Of a stretch of 64,000 bases of DNA, positions 36,438-45,824 are shown one piece after another. A program made the position numbers and the translations under genes. The number at the start of each line of letters is the position of its first letter. The first letter of the stretch is position 1. The stretch covers positions 1,900,769 through 1,964,768 of the forward strand of contig CP136575.1 in the NCBI GenBank assembly GCA_035196065.1, written 5' to 3'. This stretch comes from Sphingobium sp. GTDB lineage: Bacteria; Pseudomonadota; Alphaproteobacteria; Sphingomonadales; Sphingomonadaceae. The notes under the pieces are model-generated. The model saw nothing but the letters and a program-made list of their open reading frames with translations, ran no database searches and was not told the origin of the DNA.

Positions 36438-36671
36438 TTACAAGGCGTTAGGGTCGCAAAATTCGGCGAACGGGATCTGGATGTCGCGGGTCGGATCAAA
36501 GTTGGATTTGCGCACCTCAAAGCGAGTCGAGCCGATTTTCTTCACCGCGTCCATGCAAAGACTGACCAGTTTGCAAGGCTTGTCCTTGCCGACGATAAGG
36601 ACGCTGCTGTCATTGGCAAAAGATGGTGCGGCGCACGCACCCAAAGCGACAAAGGCGATAAACTCCTTCAT
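36438..36671 (-). CDS. Small secreted hypothetical protein
   Basis: 77 residues from ATG 36671. MKEFIAFVALGACAAPSFA is a signal peptide; the mature part of about 58 residues (SSVLIVGKDKPCKLVSLCMD, and a C-terminal Cys) has three cysteines and probably stays in the periplasm. The open frame extends far upstream over the divergent flavoprotein gene, but those residues are shadow. No family recognised. Confidence 0.65.
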   Translation of the reverse strand: MKEFIAFVALGACAAPSFANDSSVLIVGKDKPCKLVSLCMDAVKKIGSTRFEVRKSNFDPTRDIQIPFAEFCDPNAL

Positions 36672-36701
36672 GTTATTGCGATGCCATGCCAAGGGCGTGC
36701 A

Positions 36702-37910
36702 ATGAAAGCTGGAAATTATGATGCAATAATATTGGGTGCAGGCGGCGCGGGATTGATGGCTGCCTTGACAGCAGGGCAGCGCGGGCACCGCGTGCTGGTG
36801 ATCGACCATGCCTCTGGCCCGGGTAAGAAAATCCTGATTTCCGGTGGCGGCCGGTGCAACTTTACCAATGTGCACGCGACCAGCCAGAATGCGCAGGATC
36901 GCTATATTTCTGCCAATCCGCATTTCGCCAAATCGGCGCTGGGGCGTTATGAACCGCAGGATTTTATCGATCTTGTCGCGGCGCACGGCATCGCCTTTCA
37001 CGAAAAGACGCTCGGCCAGTTATTCTGTGATGGCAGCGCGCGGCAGATCGTCGCGATGCTGATGGATGAATGTGACAAGGCAGTCGCCATGGGTGGCCGC
37101 GTTGATTTTGCCTTCGGCCTTGATGTGCGCGCGGTGTCGCATGATGGCAGCAATTTTGCGGTCGCCTATGGCAATCTGTCCGCAAGCGCGCCGCGTTTGA
37201 TTGTTGCGACCGGTGGGCCAAGCATTCCCAAGATGGGCGCAACGGGCTTTGCCTATGATCTTGCGCGCCAATTTGGCCTGAAAGTTGTCGAGCCGCGGCC
37301 GGCATTGGTGCCGCTTACGCTGGGTGGTGACGATGTTTTGTTTCGCGAGCTTTCGGGCGTATCGGCAGAGGTGATTGCAGGTGCCGGCAAATCAGCATTT
37401 CGCGAAGCCGCACTTTTCACGCACAAGGGGCTGTCCGGCCCTGCCATTCTGCAAGCCAGCAGCTATTGGTCGAATGGTGATCCGATCCTGATCGATTTTC
37501 TGCCCGATGCCGATGCAGCCATGCTGCTCGCCGATGCCAAACGCGCCAATCCCCGTGCAACGTTGCGCTCGACGCTTGAACGGCATCTGCCTGCACGTCT
37601 GGCCGAGGCGCTGGCAGGGCAACTGGCAATGGCTGGTAATCTTGCAGATCAATCTGATCGCAAACTGGCGGATGCAGGCGCAAGGCTGGATAGCTGGATG
37701 TTCCACCCCAATGGCAGTGAAGGCTATGCCAAGGCCGAAGTCACCCGTGGCGGTGTATCCACTGACGGGTTGTCACAAAAGACGCTGGAAGCAAAAACGG
37801 TCCCGGGCCTCCATTTCATCGGGGAGGCCGTCGACGTTACCGGCTGGCTAGGTGGCTATAATTTCCAATGGGCCTGGGCGAGCGGTGTCGCCGTAGGCCA
37901 GGCCTTGTAA
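36702..37910 (+). CDS. BaiN/HI0933-family NAD(P)/FAD flavoprotein
   Basis: 402 residues from ATG 36702. GAGGAGLMAALTAGQRGHRV binds FAD, SGGGRCNFTNVHA is the diagnostic motif of the HI0933/YhiN (BaiN/RdsA) family, and GEAVDVTGWLGGYNFQWAWASG closes the protein. Members are conserved soluble oxidoreductases; one clostridial relative (BaiN) acts on bile-acid intermediates, but the general function is unsettled. It is divergent from the small secreted protein; ATG 36681 is an alternative start. Confidence 0.87.
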   Translation: MKAGNYDAIILGAGGAGLMAALTAGQRGHRVLVIDHASGPGKKILISGGGRCNFTNVHATSQNAQDRYISANPHFAKSALGRYEPQDFIDLVAAHGIAFHEKTLGQLFCDGSARQIVAMLMDECDKAVAMGGRVDFAFGLDVRAVSHDGSNFAVAYGNLSASAPRLIVATGGPSIPKMGATGFAYDLARQFGLKVVEPRPALVPLTLGGDDVLFRELSGVSAEVIAGAGKSAFREAALFTHKGLSGPAILQASSYWSNGDPILIDFLPDADAAMLLADAKRANPRATLRSTLERHLPARLAEALAGQLAMAGNLADQSDRKLADAGARLDSWMFHPNGSEGYAKAEVTRGGVSTDGLSQKTLEAKTVPGLHFIGEAVDVTGWLGGYNFQWAWASGVAVGQAL

Positions 37911-38035
37911 CAGACGTCTGGTATCTTCGGCTGGTCGCCTCGCAAGGGCGCTTCAGCAACTATCATCGATCATCAATGCATCATTTCGGCGCCCTGAGGG
38001 TTGGCATCGCCACCACAACAAAAAGGGATACCGAT

Positions 38036-38869
38036 ATGAAACGTCTCGGCTATCAAGCAATATTTGCGTCTGCCCTATTGGGCGTCGCCATTACACCCGC
38101 TGCAGCTCAGGATCCGGATGAACATTGGGAAGGCGCCTATATCGGAGGCTCTTTTGGGCTTGGTGCCCAAAATAATGACCGTGGCGAGACCATATTGTTC
38201 GACACCAATCTTGACGGAACTTTCGGCGACACTGTGTCGACGTCGACCAGCGCTGCGGCTTTCGCACCCGGATTTTGCAACGGCGCGGCGGTAGGGACAG
38301 CGCCTATCGACTGTCGCGGCGATCGTGACGGTCTCGAATATTATATCAGGGCCGGTTACGACGCTCAAAACGGCAATATGGTTTATGGCTTTTTGGTAGA
38401 TGGTGGCCGATCGGAATCCCGCGATAGCGTGAGTGCCTTCAGTTCGACCCCCGCATCCTACACTTTTACGCGAAAGCTCGACTATTCGCTCGGTGCACGT
38501 GCGCGCGTTGGTTATGCAGCACGCGGCGCCTTGTTTTACGTCACGGGCGGAGCGGCCTATGGCAAGATCAAAAACGGCTTCACTACGACCAATGCGGTCA
38601 ACAGCTTCGCAACCAGCGGTAAGAACAGCAGTTGGGGCTATAGCTATGGCGGTGGGGCCGAGGTGAAAATTGCCCGCAATTTCTCTATGGGCCTCGAATA
38701 TCTCTACACCAATTTCGTTGACGATAAATTTCGCGTCAATGTGGGTGCGGGCTCTGCGCCAGCAACCAATCCGTTCCTACTCATTAATCCGGCGGGAACA
38801 GCCATGCGCCGCAGTGACAGCGACTTTGATCAGCAGAACATCCGATTGACGGCTTCGCTGCGTTTCTGA
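38036..38869 (+). CDS. Outer-membrane beta-barrel protein (Omp25-like)
   Basis: 277 residues from ATG 38036, behind AAAAGGGATA. A signal peptide (MKRLGYQAIFASALLGVAI and TPAAAQ) is followed by alternating beta strands: WEGAYIGGSFGLGAQN near the start, a FCNGAAVGTAPIDC disulphide-type loop, and the terminal strand NIRLTASLRF ending in Phe, needed for the Bam machinery. This is the eight-stranded porin-like (OmpA-barrel/Omp25/31) class common in alphaproteobacteria. Role: surface structure, exact function unknown. A strong bidirectional terminator follows. Confidence 0.85.
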   Translation: MKRLGYQAIFASALLGVAITPAAAQDPDEHWEGAYIGGSFGLGAQNNDRGETILFDTNLDGTFGDTVSTSTSAAAFAPGFCNGAAVGTAPIDCRGDRDGLEYYIRAGYDAQNGNMVYGFLVDGGRSESRDSVSAFSSTPASYTFTRKLDYSLGARARVGYAARGALFYVTGGAAYGKIKNGFTTTNAVNSFATSGKNSSWGYSYGGGAEVKIARNFSMGLEYLYTNFVDDKFRVNVGAGSAPATNPFLLINPAGTAMRRSDSDFDQQNIRLTASLRF

Positions 38870-38889
38870 AGCTGCGATACTGGTAAAAC

Positions 38890-38919
38890 AAAAGGGCGCC
38901 GCACTGCGGCGCCCTTTTT
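38890..38919. terminator. Bidirectional rho-independent terminator
   Basis: AAAAGGGCGCCGC (38890-38902) and GCGGCGCCCTTTT (38906-38918) form a 13-bp perfect stem with a 3-base loop; A-rich and T-rich flanks supply T-runs on both strands. It serves both the barrel-protein gene and the convergent typA. Confidence 0.92.
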
Positions 38920-38923
38920 GATA

Positions 38924-40744
38924 TCAGGCCGCTTCCTTCTTCCGGCTGGCCTTCTTGCGCTCATGCGGGTCGAGTAGGGCCTTGCGGATGCGGATGTTTT
39001 TCGGCGTCACTTCGACCATTTCATCGTCATCGATATAGGCGATCGCCTGTTCCAGCGTCATGATCTTGGGCGGGGTGAGGCGGATGGCGTCGTCCTTGCC
39101 GGTCGAGCGGAAGTTGGTCAGCTGCTTCGACTTCATCGGGTTGACTTCAAGGTCTTCGGGCTTCGCATTCTCGCCGATGATCATGCCTTCATATAGCGCT
39201 TCGCCGGGCGAGACGAACAATATGCCGCGCTCTTCCAAGGGGCCGAGGGCGTATGCAACCGCTTCGCCATTGCCGTTCGAGATCAGCACGCCATTTTTGC
39301 GGCCTTCAATCGGGCCGCGATAGGGACCGTATTTTTCGAATAGACGGTTCATGATGCCCGTGCCGCGCGTGTCGGACAGGAATTCGCCATGATAGCCGAT
39401 CAGGCCGCGCGAGGGAGCGCTGAACGTGATGCGGGTCTTGCCGCCGCCCGAGGGGCGCATATCGGTCATTTCACCTTTGCGCAGCGCCATCTTCTCAACG
39501 ACGGTGCCCGAATGCTCATCATCCACGTCGATGACGACAGTTTCATAAGGTTCGGTGCGGTTGCCGTTTTCGTCTTCGCGATACAGCACGCGCGGGCGGC
39601 TGATACCGAGTTCAAAACCTTCGCGGCGCATCGTTTCGATAAGGACGCCGAGTTGGAGTTCGCCGCGACCGGCGACTTCGAACGAATCCTTATCTTCGCT
39701 TTCAGTGACCTTGATCGCGACATTCGATTCGGCTTCGCGTTCAAGCCGGTCACGGATCATGCGGCTGGTTACCTTGGTGCCTTCACGGCCCGCCATAGGG
39801 CTGTCGTTGACGGCAAAACGCATCGACAGTGTTGGCGGATCGATCGGCTGCGCCTGAATCGCCTCGGTGACAGAGGTGTCGGCGATGGTGTTCGATACTG
39901 TGGCCGTGGTCAGACCTGCGATCGAAATGATGTCGCCCGCGCTGGCTTCGTCGGTTGGCACGCGATCAAGCCCCTGGAAAGTCATGATCTTCGAGGCGCG
40001 ACCGGTTTCAATAACCTTGCCATCCATATCAAGCGCGTGGATCGGCTGGTTGACCTTCACCGTTCCCGACTGGACACGGCCAGTGAGGATACGTCCCAGG
40101 AAATTGTCGCGGTCGAGCAAAGTCACAAGGAAGGAGAAGGGGGCGTCCACCTCCAGAGCCGGCGGCGGCACATGCTCGACGATCTTCTTGAACATCGGAG
40201 TCAGCGTGCCTTCGCGCAAATCCGGATTTTCGTTGGCATAGCCGTTGCGGCCCGAGGCATAGAGCACGGGGAAATCAAGCTGCTCGTCGGTTGCGTCCAA
40301 TGAGACGAACAGGTCGAACACTTCGTCGAGCACTTCCTGGATGCGCTCATCGGGGCGGTCGATCTTGTTGACGACAACGATCGGGCGCAGGCCCAACTTC
40401 AATGCCTTGCCGGTCACGAATTTCGTCTGCGGCATCGCACCTTCGGATGAATCGACCAGCAGGATGACGCCATCGACCATCGACAGGATTCGCTCCACCT
40501 CGCCGCCAAAGTCGGCGTGACCCGGGGTGTCGACGATATTGATGCGCGTGCCTTCCCATTCCACCGAGGTCGGCTTGGCCAGAATCGTGATCCCGCGTTC
40601 TTTTTCCAGATCGTTCGAATCCATCGCCCGCTCTTCGACGCGCTGGTTATCGCGGAATGTACCGGACTGGCGGAAAAGCTGATCAACAAGGGTGGTCTTG
40701 CCATGATCGACGTGCGCGATGATGGCGATATTACGCAGGGACAT
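38924..40744 (-). CDS. typA: Ribosome-associated GTPase TypA/BipA
   Basis: 606 residues from ATG 40744 (the 27 extra codons upstream are not family-like). G1 [39 protein letters not shown] and NKIDRPD are complete. The C-terminal TypA domain follows (GPYRGPIEGRKNGVLISNGN, RKALLDPHERKKASRK). BipA binds the 70S ribosome and helps assembly or stress translation. Divergent from the SBF-type transporter. Ends at the strong bidirectional terminator. Confidence 0.96.
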   Translation of the reverse strand: MSLRNIAIIAHVDHGKTTLVDQLFRQSGTFRDNQRVEERAMDSNDLEKERGITILAKPTSVEWEGTRINIVDTPGHADFGGEVERILSMVDGVILLVDSSEGAMPQTKFVTGKALKLGLRPIVVVNKIDRPDERIQEVLDEVFDLFVSLDATDEQLDFPVLYASGRNGYANENPDLREGTLTPMFKKIVEHVPPPALEVDAPFSFLVTLLDRDNFLGRILTGRVQSGTVKVNQPIHALDMDGKVIETGRASKIMTFQGLDRVPTDEASAGDIISIAGLTTATVSNTIADTSVTEAIQAQPIDPPTLSMRFAVNDSPMAGREGTKVTSRMIRDRLEREAESNVAIKVTESEDKDSFEVAGRGELQLGVLIETMRREGFELGISRPRVLYREDENGNRTEPYETVVIDVDDEHSGTVVEKMALRKGEMTDMRPSGGGKTRITFSAPSRGLIGYHGEFLSDTRGTGIMNRLFEKYGPYRGPIEGRKNGVLISNGNGEAVAYALGPLEERGILFVSPGEALYEGMIIGENAKPEDLEVNPMKSKQLTNFRSTGKDDAIRLTPPKIMTLEQAIAYIDDDEMVEVTPKNIRIRKALLDPHERKKASRKKEAA

Positions 40745-40845
40745 TATCTTGCCTTTGGGAATAGGGGTGGTCAAAGCCACCGGATTGGGCGGGCCCTTAG
40801 CTGTTATTTCGCTGCGGCGCAACAAGCGTGCGATTCTGCAGGGCC

Positions 40846-41850
40846 ATGACGGGCCCGGTTGCCAGCCCGGCAGGACTGGTTCATCAGGCCGACATGATCG
40901 CCCGCCTGTTCCCCGACCGTTTTGTGCTGATGCTTTTGGGTGCGATACTGCTCGGCTGGCTGATGCCGGCGACGGGCGGCGCCTTGGATGTCGCGCAGCG
41001 GATAAGCAATGTCAGCATTTTTGCGCTATTCTTCCTCCACGGCCTGCGTTTGCCGCGCAAAGAGGTTTTAGCGGCGCTGAAAAGCTGGAAGCTGCAGGTG
41101 GGGATGCTGGCATTCACTTTCCTGATCTTTCCGCTTGCAGGCTGGGGCCTTGCGCAAGCGGCTGGGTCCTTGCTGCCAGTCGCGCTGCTTAGCGGGGTGA
41201 TGTATTGCGCGATGCTGCCCTCTACGGTGCAATCGGCGATCAGCTATTCCGCGATGGCGAACGGCAATATTGCAGGATCGGTTGTCGGCGCGGCGATATC
41301 CAATCTTCTTGGCATCATTGCTACGCCCTTGCTGGTCGCCGTCGTGATCGGGGCGGCAGCGGGCGTGTCGCTGCATAGCGAAACCATCATGCGCATTGCC
41401 ACAATGCTGCTATTGCCATTCGCGCTTGGCCAGATTGCCCAATCCTGGATGGGTGCATGGGCAGTTCGGCAGAAAAGGCTATTGTCCTTTTTCGACCGGC
41501 TTGTGATTGTGATTGCGGTCTATGTGGCCTTTGCCGCGGCAGTTGCCTCGGGCAGCCTTGCAGCGGTCGATGGTGGCACTTTGCTTGTTCTTACGGTGGT
41601 GATCGGGCTGCTGCTGCTTGCGGCCTTTGCAGGATCTTGGGCCCTCGGTCACCTTCTCGGCCTGGATCGTGCCGACCGCACCAGCCTGATCTTCGCAGGC
41701 GCGCACAAGAGCATCGCGACCGGCGCACCTATGGCAGCGATCCTTTTTGGCAGCGGCGCAGGGCTGATCCTGTTACCGGCCATCCTTTACCATATGGCGC
41801 AGCTTTTGGTTTCAGCCCCGATTGCGGCCCGACTGGCTAAAGGCTCCTAA
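40846..41850 (+). CDS. Bile acid:sodium symporter-family (YfeH-type) transporter
   Basis: 334 residues with about ten membrane segments. Gly-rich helices (MPATGGALDVAQRISNVSIF, SIATGAPMAAILFGSGAGL) and SYSAMANGNIAGSVVGAAISN match the SBF-like family (YfeH group). The substrate in bacteria is mostly unknown; bile acids, pantoate or arsenite carriers belong to related groups. ATG 40846 has CAGGG before it; GTG 40828 and ATG 40894 are other options. The gene is divergent from typA and runs 14 bases into the convergent ABC permease. Confidence 0.83.
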   Translation: MTGPVASPAGLVHQADMIARLFPDRFVLMLLGAILLGWLMPATGGALDVAQRISNVSIFALFFLHGLRLPRKEVLAALKSWKLQVGMLAFTFLIFPLAGWGLAQAAGSLLPVALLSGVMYCAMLPSTVQSAISYSAMANGNIAGSVVGAAISNLLGIIATPLLVAVVIGAAAGVSLHSETIMRIATMLLLPFALGQIAQSWMGAWAVRQKRLLSFFDRLVIVIAVYVAFAAAVASGSLAAVDGGTLLVLTVVIGLLLLAAFAGSWALGHLLGLDRADRTSLIFAGAHKSIATGAPMAAILFGSGAGLILLPAILYHMAQLLVSAPIAARLAKGS

Positions 41851-44329
41851 GCGCCTCTGCCGGACGCGCGGCGAGGATCGGCAGTGATCCTGCGATACCA
41901 AGGAGGAAGGTCAGCCCAGCCCCTCCCACAAGCGTCAGTGCCAATATCGCCGGGTCTGGGGCGAAATTGAAATCGAAAATCTGCACGACGACATACCAGG
42001 CCGCGCCCAACCCCAAGAGTAATGACAAAAGGCCGAGAATGACCGCGAGCAGACCATATTCAATCGCTTGCGCGCCCAATATCTGGCGGCGGGTCGATCC
42101 CAATAGCTTCAGGATCACACTGTCATAGATGCGCGACTGGCGCGCGGCGGCAATTGCGCCGACCAGCACCGCAATGCCTGCGAGGATCGCAATAGAGGCC
42201 GCCGCAGCGATTGCCTGCGCCATTTGCGTTAACAGGATCGACACTTGCCCCACAACTTCGCCGACTTCGATCAGCGAGGAGGATGGAAAGGCCGGGGGGA
42301 TAGATTTGGCAAGCCGATCCTGCGCGGCTTTATCGACCGTCAGCGTTGCCACCATGTTGTGCGGCGCTGCATCAAAGGTTCCGGGCGAAAAGACCAGCGC
42401 ATAGTTGAGGCCGAAATTTTCCCATTTCACTTCGCGGATCGAGGCGACTTTGGAGGCGATCTCTACCCCAAATACACTCACCGTCAGACTGTCGCCGACC
42501 TTGAGGCCCAGGGCGTCAGCGACATCCTTATACACCGACACCAACGGCGGACCGCTATAATCGGCGCCCCACCATTGACCTTCGGCAACAGCGCTGCCTT
42601 CGGGCACGGCGGCACTGTAGGTCAGCCCGCGATCACCCCGCAAAATCCATGCACCTTCCGGGATTTCGGAGAGGTCGGCGACCCGTTTGCCGGCAAATTC
42701 GACCACGGTACCGCGAAGGGCGGGGATCATGTTGATCTCGGCCTTGCTGTCTGCAGCGCGTACCATCGCTTCAAATTCGGCGCTGCGTTCACGCGGGATA
42801 TCCAGCGCGAAGAAACTCGGTGCCTTTTCGGGAACCTGCGTCCGGATTTCGCTGGTAATGCTTGTCTGGATGGCCGCCAGCGTCACAAACAGCGTCAGTC
42901 CAAGCCCCAAGGCGACGACAAGCGCGCGGGTCTGCGCGCCCGGCCGGTGCAGGTTTGTCAGCGCAAGGCGGGGAAGCGGGGCCTTGGGCCGCGGCAGGCG
43001 CCGGGCAATGGCTGCCAGTGCCCAAGCGAGCAGCGACAGCAGAAGCAGCAAGGCGAGCGCCGCCCCGATGAAGGCGAGCGAAAATAGCGGCTCACGCGCC
43101 GTCACAACGGCGAGCAGGACAATCGCCGAAATGGCTGCTGCAACCATCAGGACTGTGCGCCGGTCGGGTCGCTGGCCAGCCTCGACGACCGAACGGAACA
43201 ATCCCGCAGCTGGAACCGTGCGCGCCCGGGCCAAGGGGGGCAGGGCAAAGGCAAAGGCGATCATCAGGCCATAAAGCGCGCTGACTGCCAATGGGACAGG
43301 GTGGAATGAAAAGCCGGGAGCAACAGGCAATATGTCGCCTGCGACCCAGCCAATGACTTGCGGCATTAGGCTTCCAGCGGCCAGGCCCAGAATTATGGCA
43401 CCGAGCGCTACAGTGAAAATCTGCAACATATAGATGCGGAAGATGACGCTGCTGTCTGCCCCTGTGACTTTGAGCGTCGCAATGCTGGCGCGCTTGCTTT
43501 CCAAATAGCTGCCGACGCCGTTTCCGACACCGATTCCTGCGATCACCAGCGCAGCCAGACCGACCAGCGTCAGGAACTGGCCCATACGTTCAATGAAGCG
43601 GCGGGTGCCCGGCGCGCCATTCGATCGGTCGGTGATTTCCCATCCTGCAGTTGGAAAGGCGGCCTCAAGCCGCTTTGCAACTTCGGTCGGGTCAGCGTCG
43701 ACGGGCAGGCGGATGCGATACTTGCTTTCAAACATGCTGCCGGGCTGGATCAGGCCGGTGGAGGGGAGTGACGGCAACCCGATGATCGCGACAGGGCCAA
43801 CGGTAAAGCCTTCGCCAAGGCGATCAGGCTCTTCTGCAATGATCCCGTTCACGCGAAACGGAGCTTCGCCGAACCGCACGGTGCCGCCGGGCTTGATGTC
43901 CAACCGGTTGGCAAGCGACGGACCGATATAGATTTCGCCTGCGCCGGGCCCGCTGACCGTGCGTCCATCGGTAAGGCGCAATTTGCCATAAAGCGGATAG
44001 GCGCCATCAACCGCCTTTAGTTCGGCGAGCACGCTGTCGCTGCCAATCGCCATGGCCCTCAGGCGTACCGTGTCCGAAACCCTGCCTTCGGCGGCAAATG
44101 CCTGTTTCTCTGCGTCGGTTGCTTCGCGTTGTGCGATGCCGATTTCGATATCGCCGCCCAATATGGTCTGCCCGCGGCCGGCCAATTCCTCGGCTATGCT
44201 CGCCGTTAGGCTGCCAATGGCAGCAAGCGTGGCAACGCCCAGAAACAGGCAGACTGCCAGCAACCTAAGCCCGCGTATACGCGCTGAAAGGTCACGTCGG
44301 GCAATCCGCCACAGCGCAGAAAATTTCAT
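41837..44329 (-). CDS. ABC transporter permease (YbbP / FtsX-like, fused two-domain)
   Basis: 830 residues. An N-terminal membrane helix (RLLAVCLFLGVATLAAIGSL), a large periplasmic part, two FtsX-type membrane cores with about ten helices in total, and a C-terminal FtsX-like core (AQAIEYGLLAVILGLLSLL, ending LPILAARPAEALRSL). This is the YbbP type permease with the ATPase encoded next to it (4-base ATGA overlap at 44326-44329). In Escherichia coli YbbA-YbbP sits beside tesA, as here. The substrate is unknown; roles in lipid or lipoprotein export are suggested for relatives. Confidence 0.88.
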   Translation of the reverse strand: MKFSALWRIARRDLSARIRGLRLLAVCLFLGVATLAAIGSLTASIAEELAGRGQTILGGDIEIGIAQREATDAEKQAFAAEGRVSDTVRLRAMAIGSDSVLAELKAVDGAYPLYGKLRLTDGRTVSGPGAGEIYIGPSLANRLDIKPGGTVRFGEAPFRVNGIIAEEPDRLGEGFTVGPVAIIGLPSLPSTGLIQPGSMFESKYRIRLPVDADPTEVAKRLEAAFPTAGWEITDRSNGAPGTRRFIERMGQFLTLVGLAALVIAGIGVGNGVGSYLESKRASIATLKVTGADSSVIFRIYMLQIFTVALGAIILGLAAGSLMPQVIGWVAGDILPVAPGFSFHPVPLAVSALYGLMIAFAFALPPLARARTVPAAGLFRSVVEAGQRPDRRTVLMVAAAISAIVLLAVVTAREPLFSLAFIGAALALLLLLSLLAWALAAIARRLPRPKAPLPRLALTNLHRPGAQTRALVVALGLGLTLFVTLAAIQTSITSEIRTQVPEKAPSFFALDIPRERSAEFEAMVRAADSKAEINMIPALRGTVVEFAGKRVADLSEIPEGAWILRGDRGLTYSAAVPEGSAVAEGQWWGADYSGPPLVSVYKDVADALGLKVGDSLTVSVFGVEIASKVASIREVKWENFGLNYALVFSPGTFDAAPHNMVATLTVDKAAQDRLAKSIPPAFPSSSLIEVGEVVGQVSILLTQMAQAIAAAASIAILAGIAVLVGAIAAARQSRIYDSVILKLLGSTRRQILGAQAIEYGLLAVILGLLSLLLGLGAAWYVVVQIFDFNFAPDPAILALTLVGGAGLTFLLGIAGSLPILAARPAEALRSL

Positions 44330-44991
44330 GCGTCCACCACCAGGCCATCCTGCATGGATATTACGCGGTCGCAGCGCGCGGCCAGTGCGGGGTCGTGGGT
44401 AATCATCAGCAAGGTTGAACCCAATTCTGCGCGCCGTTCAAACAAAAGGTCCGCAATCGCTGCGCCGGTTATCCCATCGAGATTTCCGGTCGGTTCGTCT
44501 GCGAATATGATCTTCGGATGCGCGGCCATGGCGCGTGCTATCGCCACCCGCTGCTGTTCGCCGCCTGATAGTTGCGATGGATAATGGGTCAGGCGATGGC
44601 CCAGGCCGACCGCTTCCAATTCGGTTGCAGCGCGACCGAACGGATCGTCAATCCCGGCCAGTTCCATGGGTACGGCAACATTTTCCAGCGCGGTCATGGT
44701 CGGTAGCAAGTGAAAGGCCTGCAATACGATACCGATCCGCCCGCGCCGCGCCCGCGCCAGCCCGTCTTCGTCAAGCTTGGTAAAATCCAGCCCATCGACC
44801 TGCACGGTTCCGCCGCTTGCGCGTTCAAGCCCGGCCAGCACCGCCATCAATGAACTTTTCCCCGAACCTGACGGACCAAGCAGTGCAACGCTTTTGCCGT
44901 AAGGCACGTCGAGGTCGACGCCGCGTAATATGTGAACGGGCGCTTCGGAAGAACCAAGCGTGAGGGTGACATTCGACGCGCGGATTGCCAT
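44326..44991 (-). CDS. ABC transporter ATP-binding protein (YbbA type)
   Basis: 221 residues from ATG 44991. Walker A GPSGSGKSS, signature LSGGEQQRVAIARA, Walker B IIFADEPTGNLD and the H-loop histidine in MITHD are all intact. It belongs to the LolD/MacB-type group that pairs with FtsX-like permeases, and it overlaps the permease gene by 4 bases. A longer version from ATG 45036 would overlap the esterase promoter. It is divergent to the TesA-like gene with about 43 bases between starts, so both probably share a regulatory region. Confidence 0.9.
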   Translation of the reverse strand: MAIRASNVTLTLGSSEAPVHILRGVDLDVPYGKSVALLGPSGSGKSSLMAVLAGLERASGGTVQVDGLDFTKLDEDGLARARRGRIGIVLQAFHLLPTMTALENVAVPMELAGIDDPFGRAATELEAVGLGHRLTHYPSQLSGGEQQRVAIARAMAAHPKIIFADEPTGNLDGITGAAIADLLFERRAELGSTLLMITHDPALAARCDRVISMQDGLVVDA

Positions 44992-45034
44992 ATCCGCTTC
45001 ATTATTGATTGGGGCGTGCAAGGAAGGAACCCTC

Positions 45035-45715
45035 ATGCTGAAAAGACTAGCCCGATATGGGGCGTGTATAGCGCTTATCCAAGGGCTTGCCGCATGCGGG
45101 CAATCGCCCGTAGCGAACGAAGCCAAACAGGCTGAAAAGCCGGTGGAACAGGCGCAATATGACCAACTGGTCGTGGCTTTTGGTGACAGCCTTTATGCCG
45201 GATATCAGCTTGGCCCCAATGAAGGCTTTGCTCCGCAGTTGCAGGGGGCTTTGGGTTCAGCCGGTATCAATGCCCGCGTTCATAATGCCGGCGTTTCGGG
45301 TGATACCACTGCAGCAGGGCGCCAGCGTCTAACCTTCGTGCTCGATAATTTAGGCGAAAAGCCAGATCTTGTTGTTCTTGGCCTTGGAGGAAATGACATG
45401 CTGCGCGGCATCAAGCCGGAAGAGACGCGTACCAATCTGAAGGCGATGCTGGATGAACTGAAGAAGCGGAATATTGACGTGATCCTGACAGGGATGCTTG
45501 CGGCACCCAATCTGGGGCAGGACTATGCCCGCGCCTTTAATCCGATTTTTCCAGAGCTATCGAAAGCATATGGCGCCCCGCTTTATCCCTTTTTCCTCAA
45601 CGGCGTGGTCGCCGATAGTGCGCTGATGCTGCCTGATAATATTCACCCAAATGCCAAGGGGATAGCGAAGGTTGTCGCCGGAATTGCGCCGTTGGTCGAA
45701 GCGGAACTGAAATAG
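45035..45715 (+). CDS. TesA-like GDSL arylesterase/lysophospholipase (lipoprotein)
   Basis: 226 residues from ATG 45035, with AAGGAAGG upstream. The signal ends LAACGQS, a lipobox (Cys21). SGNH blocks are intact: VVAFGDSLYAGY (Ser), GVSGDTT (Gly), LGLGGNDML (Asn) and LPDNIHPNAKG (Asp, His). TesA-type esterases are periplasmic and hydrolyse esters and thioesters. The gene is divergent to ybbA-ybbP homologues exactly as in Escherichia coli, where the group is tesA-ybbA-ybbP. Confidence 0.9.
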   Translation: MLKRLARYGACIALIQGLAACGQSPVANEAKQAEKPVEQAQYDQLVVAFGDSLYAGYQLGPNEGFAPQLQGALGSAGINARVHNAGVSGDTTAAGRQRLTFVLDNLGEKPDLVVLGLGGNDMLRGIKPEETRTNLKAMLDELKKRNIDVILTGMLAAPNLGQDYARAFNPIFPELSKAYGAPLYPFFLNGVVADSALMLPDNIHPNAKGIAKVVAGIAPLVEAELK

Positions 45716-45824
45716 CTGTTGCGAAGGTGTATTAAAAAAATAACACACCCGTAGCGGATTTGCTTGAAATCACTTTATTGCCAATCCATCTTTCTCCCCA
45801 GCTTTCCCAACAGGAGGATCGACA

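Noticed and set aside
39389-40303. 304-aa plus-strand frame opposite typA
   Set aside because: Shadow of typA, whose GTPase motifs are complete on the minus strand.
42245-43087. 280-aa plus-strand frame opposite the ABC permease
   Set aside because: Basic, low-complexity mirror sequence; permease motifs are on the minus strand.
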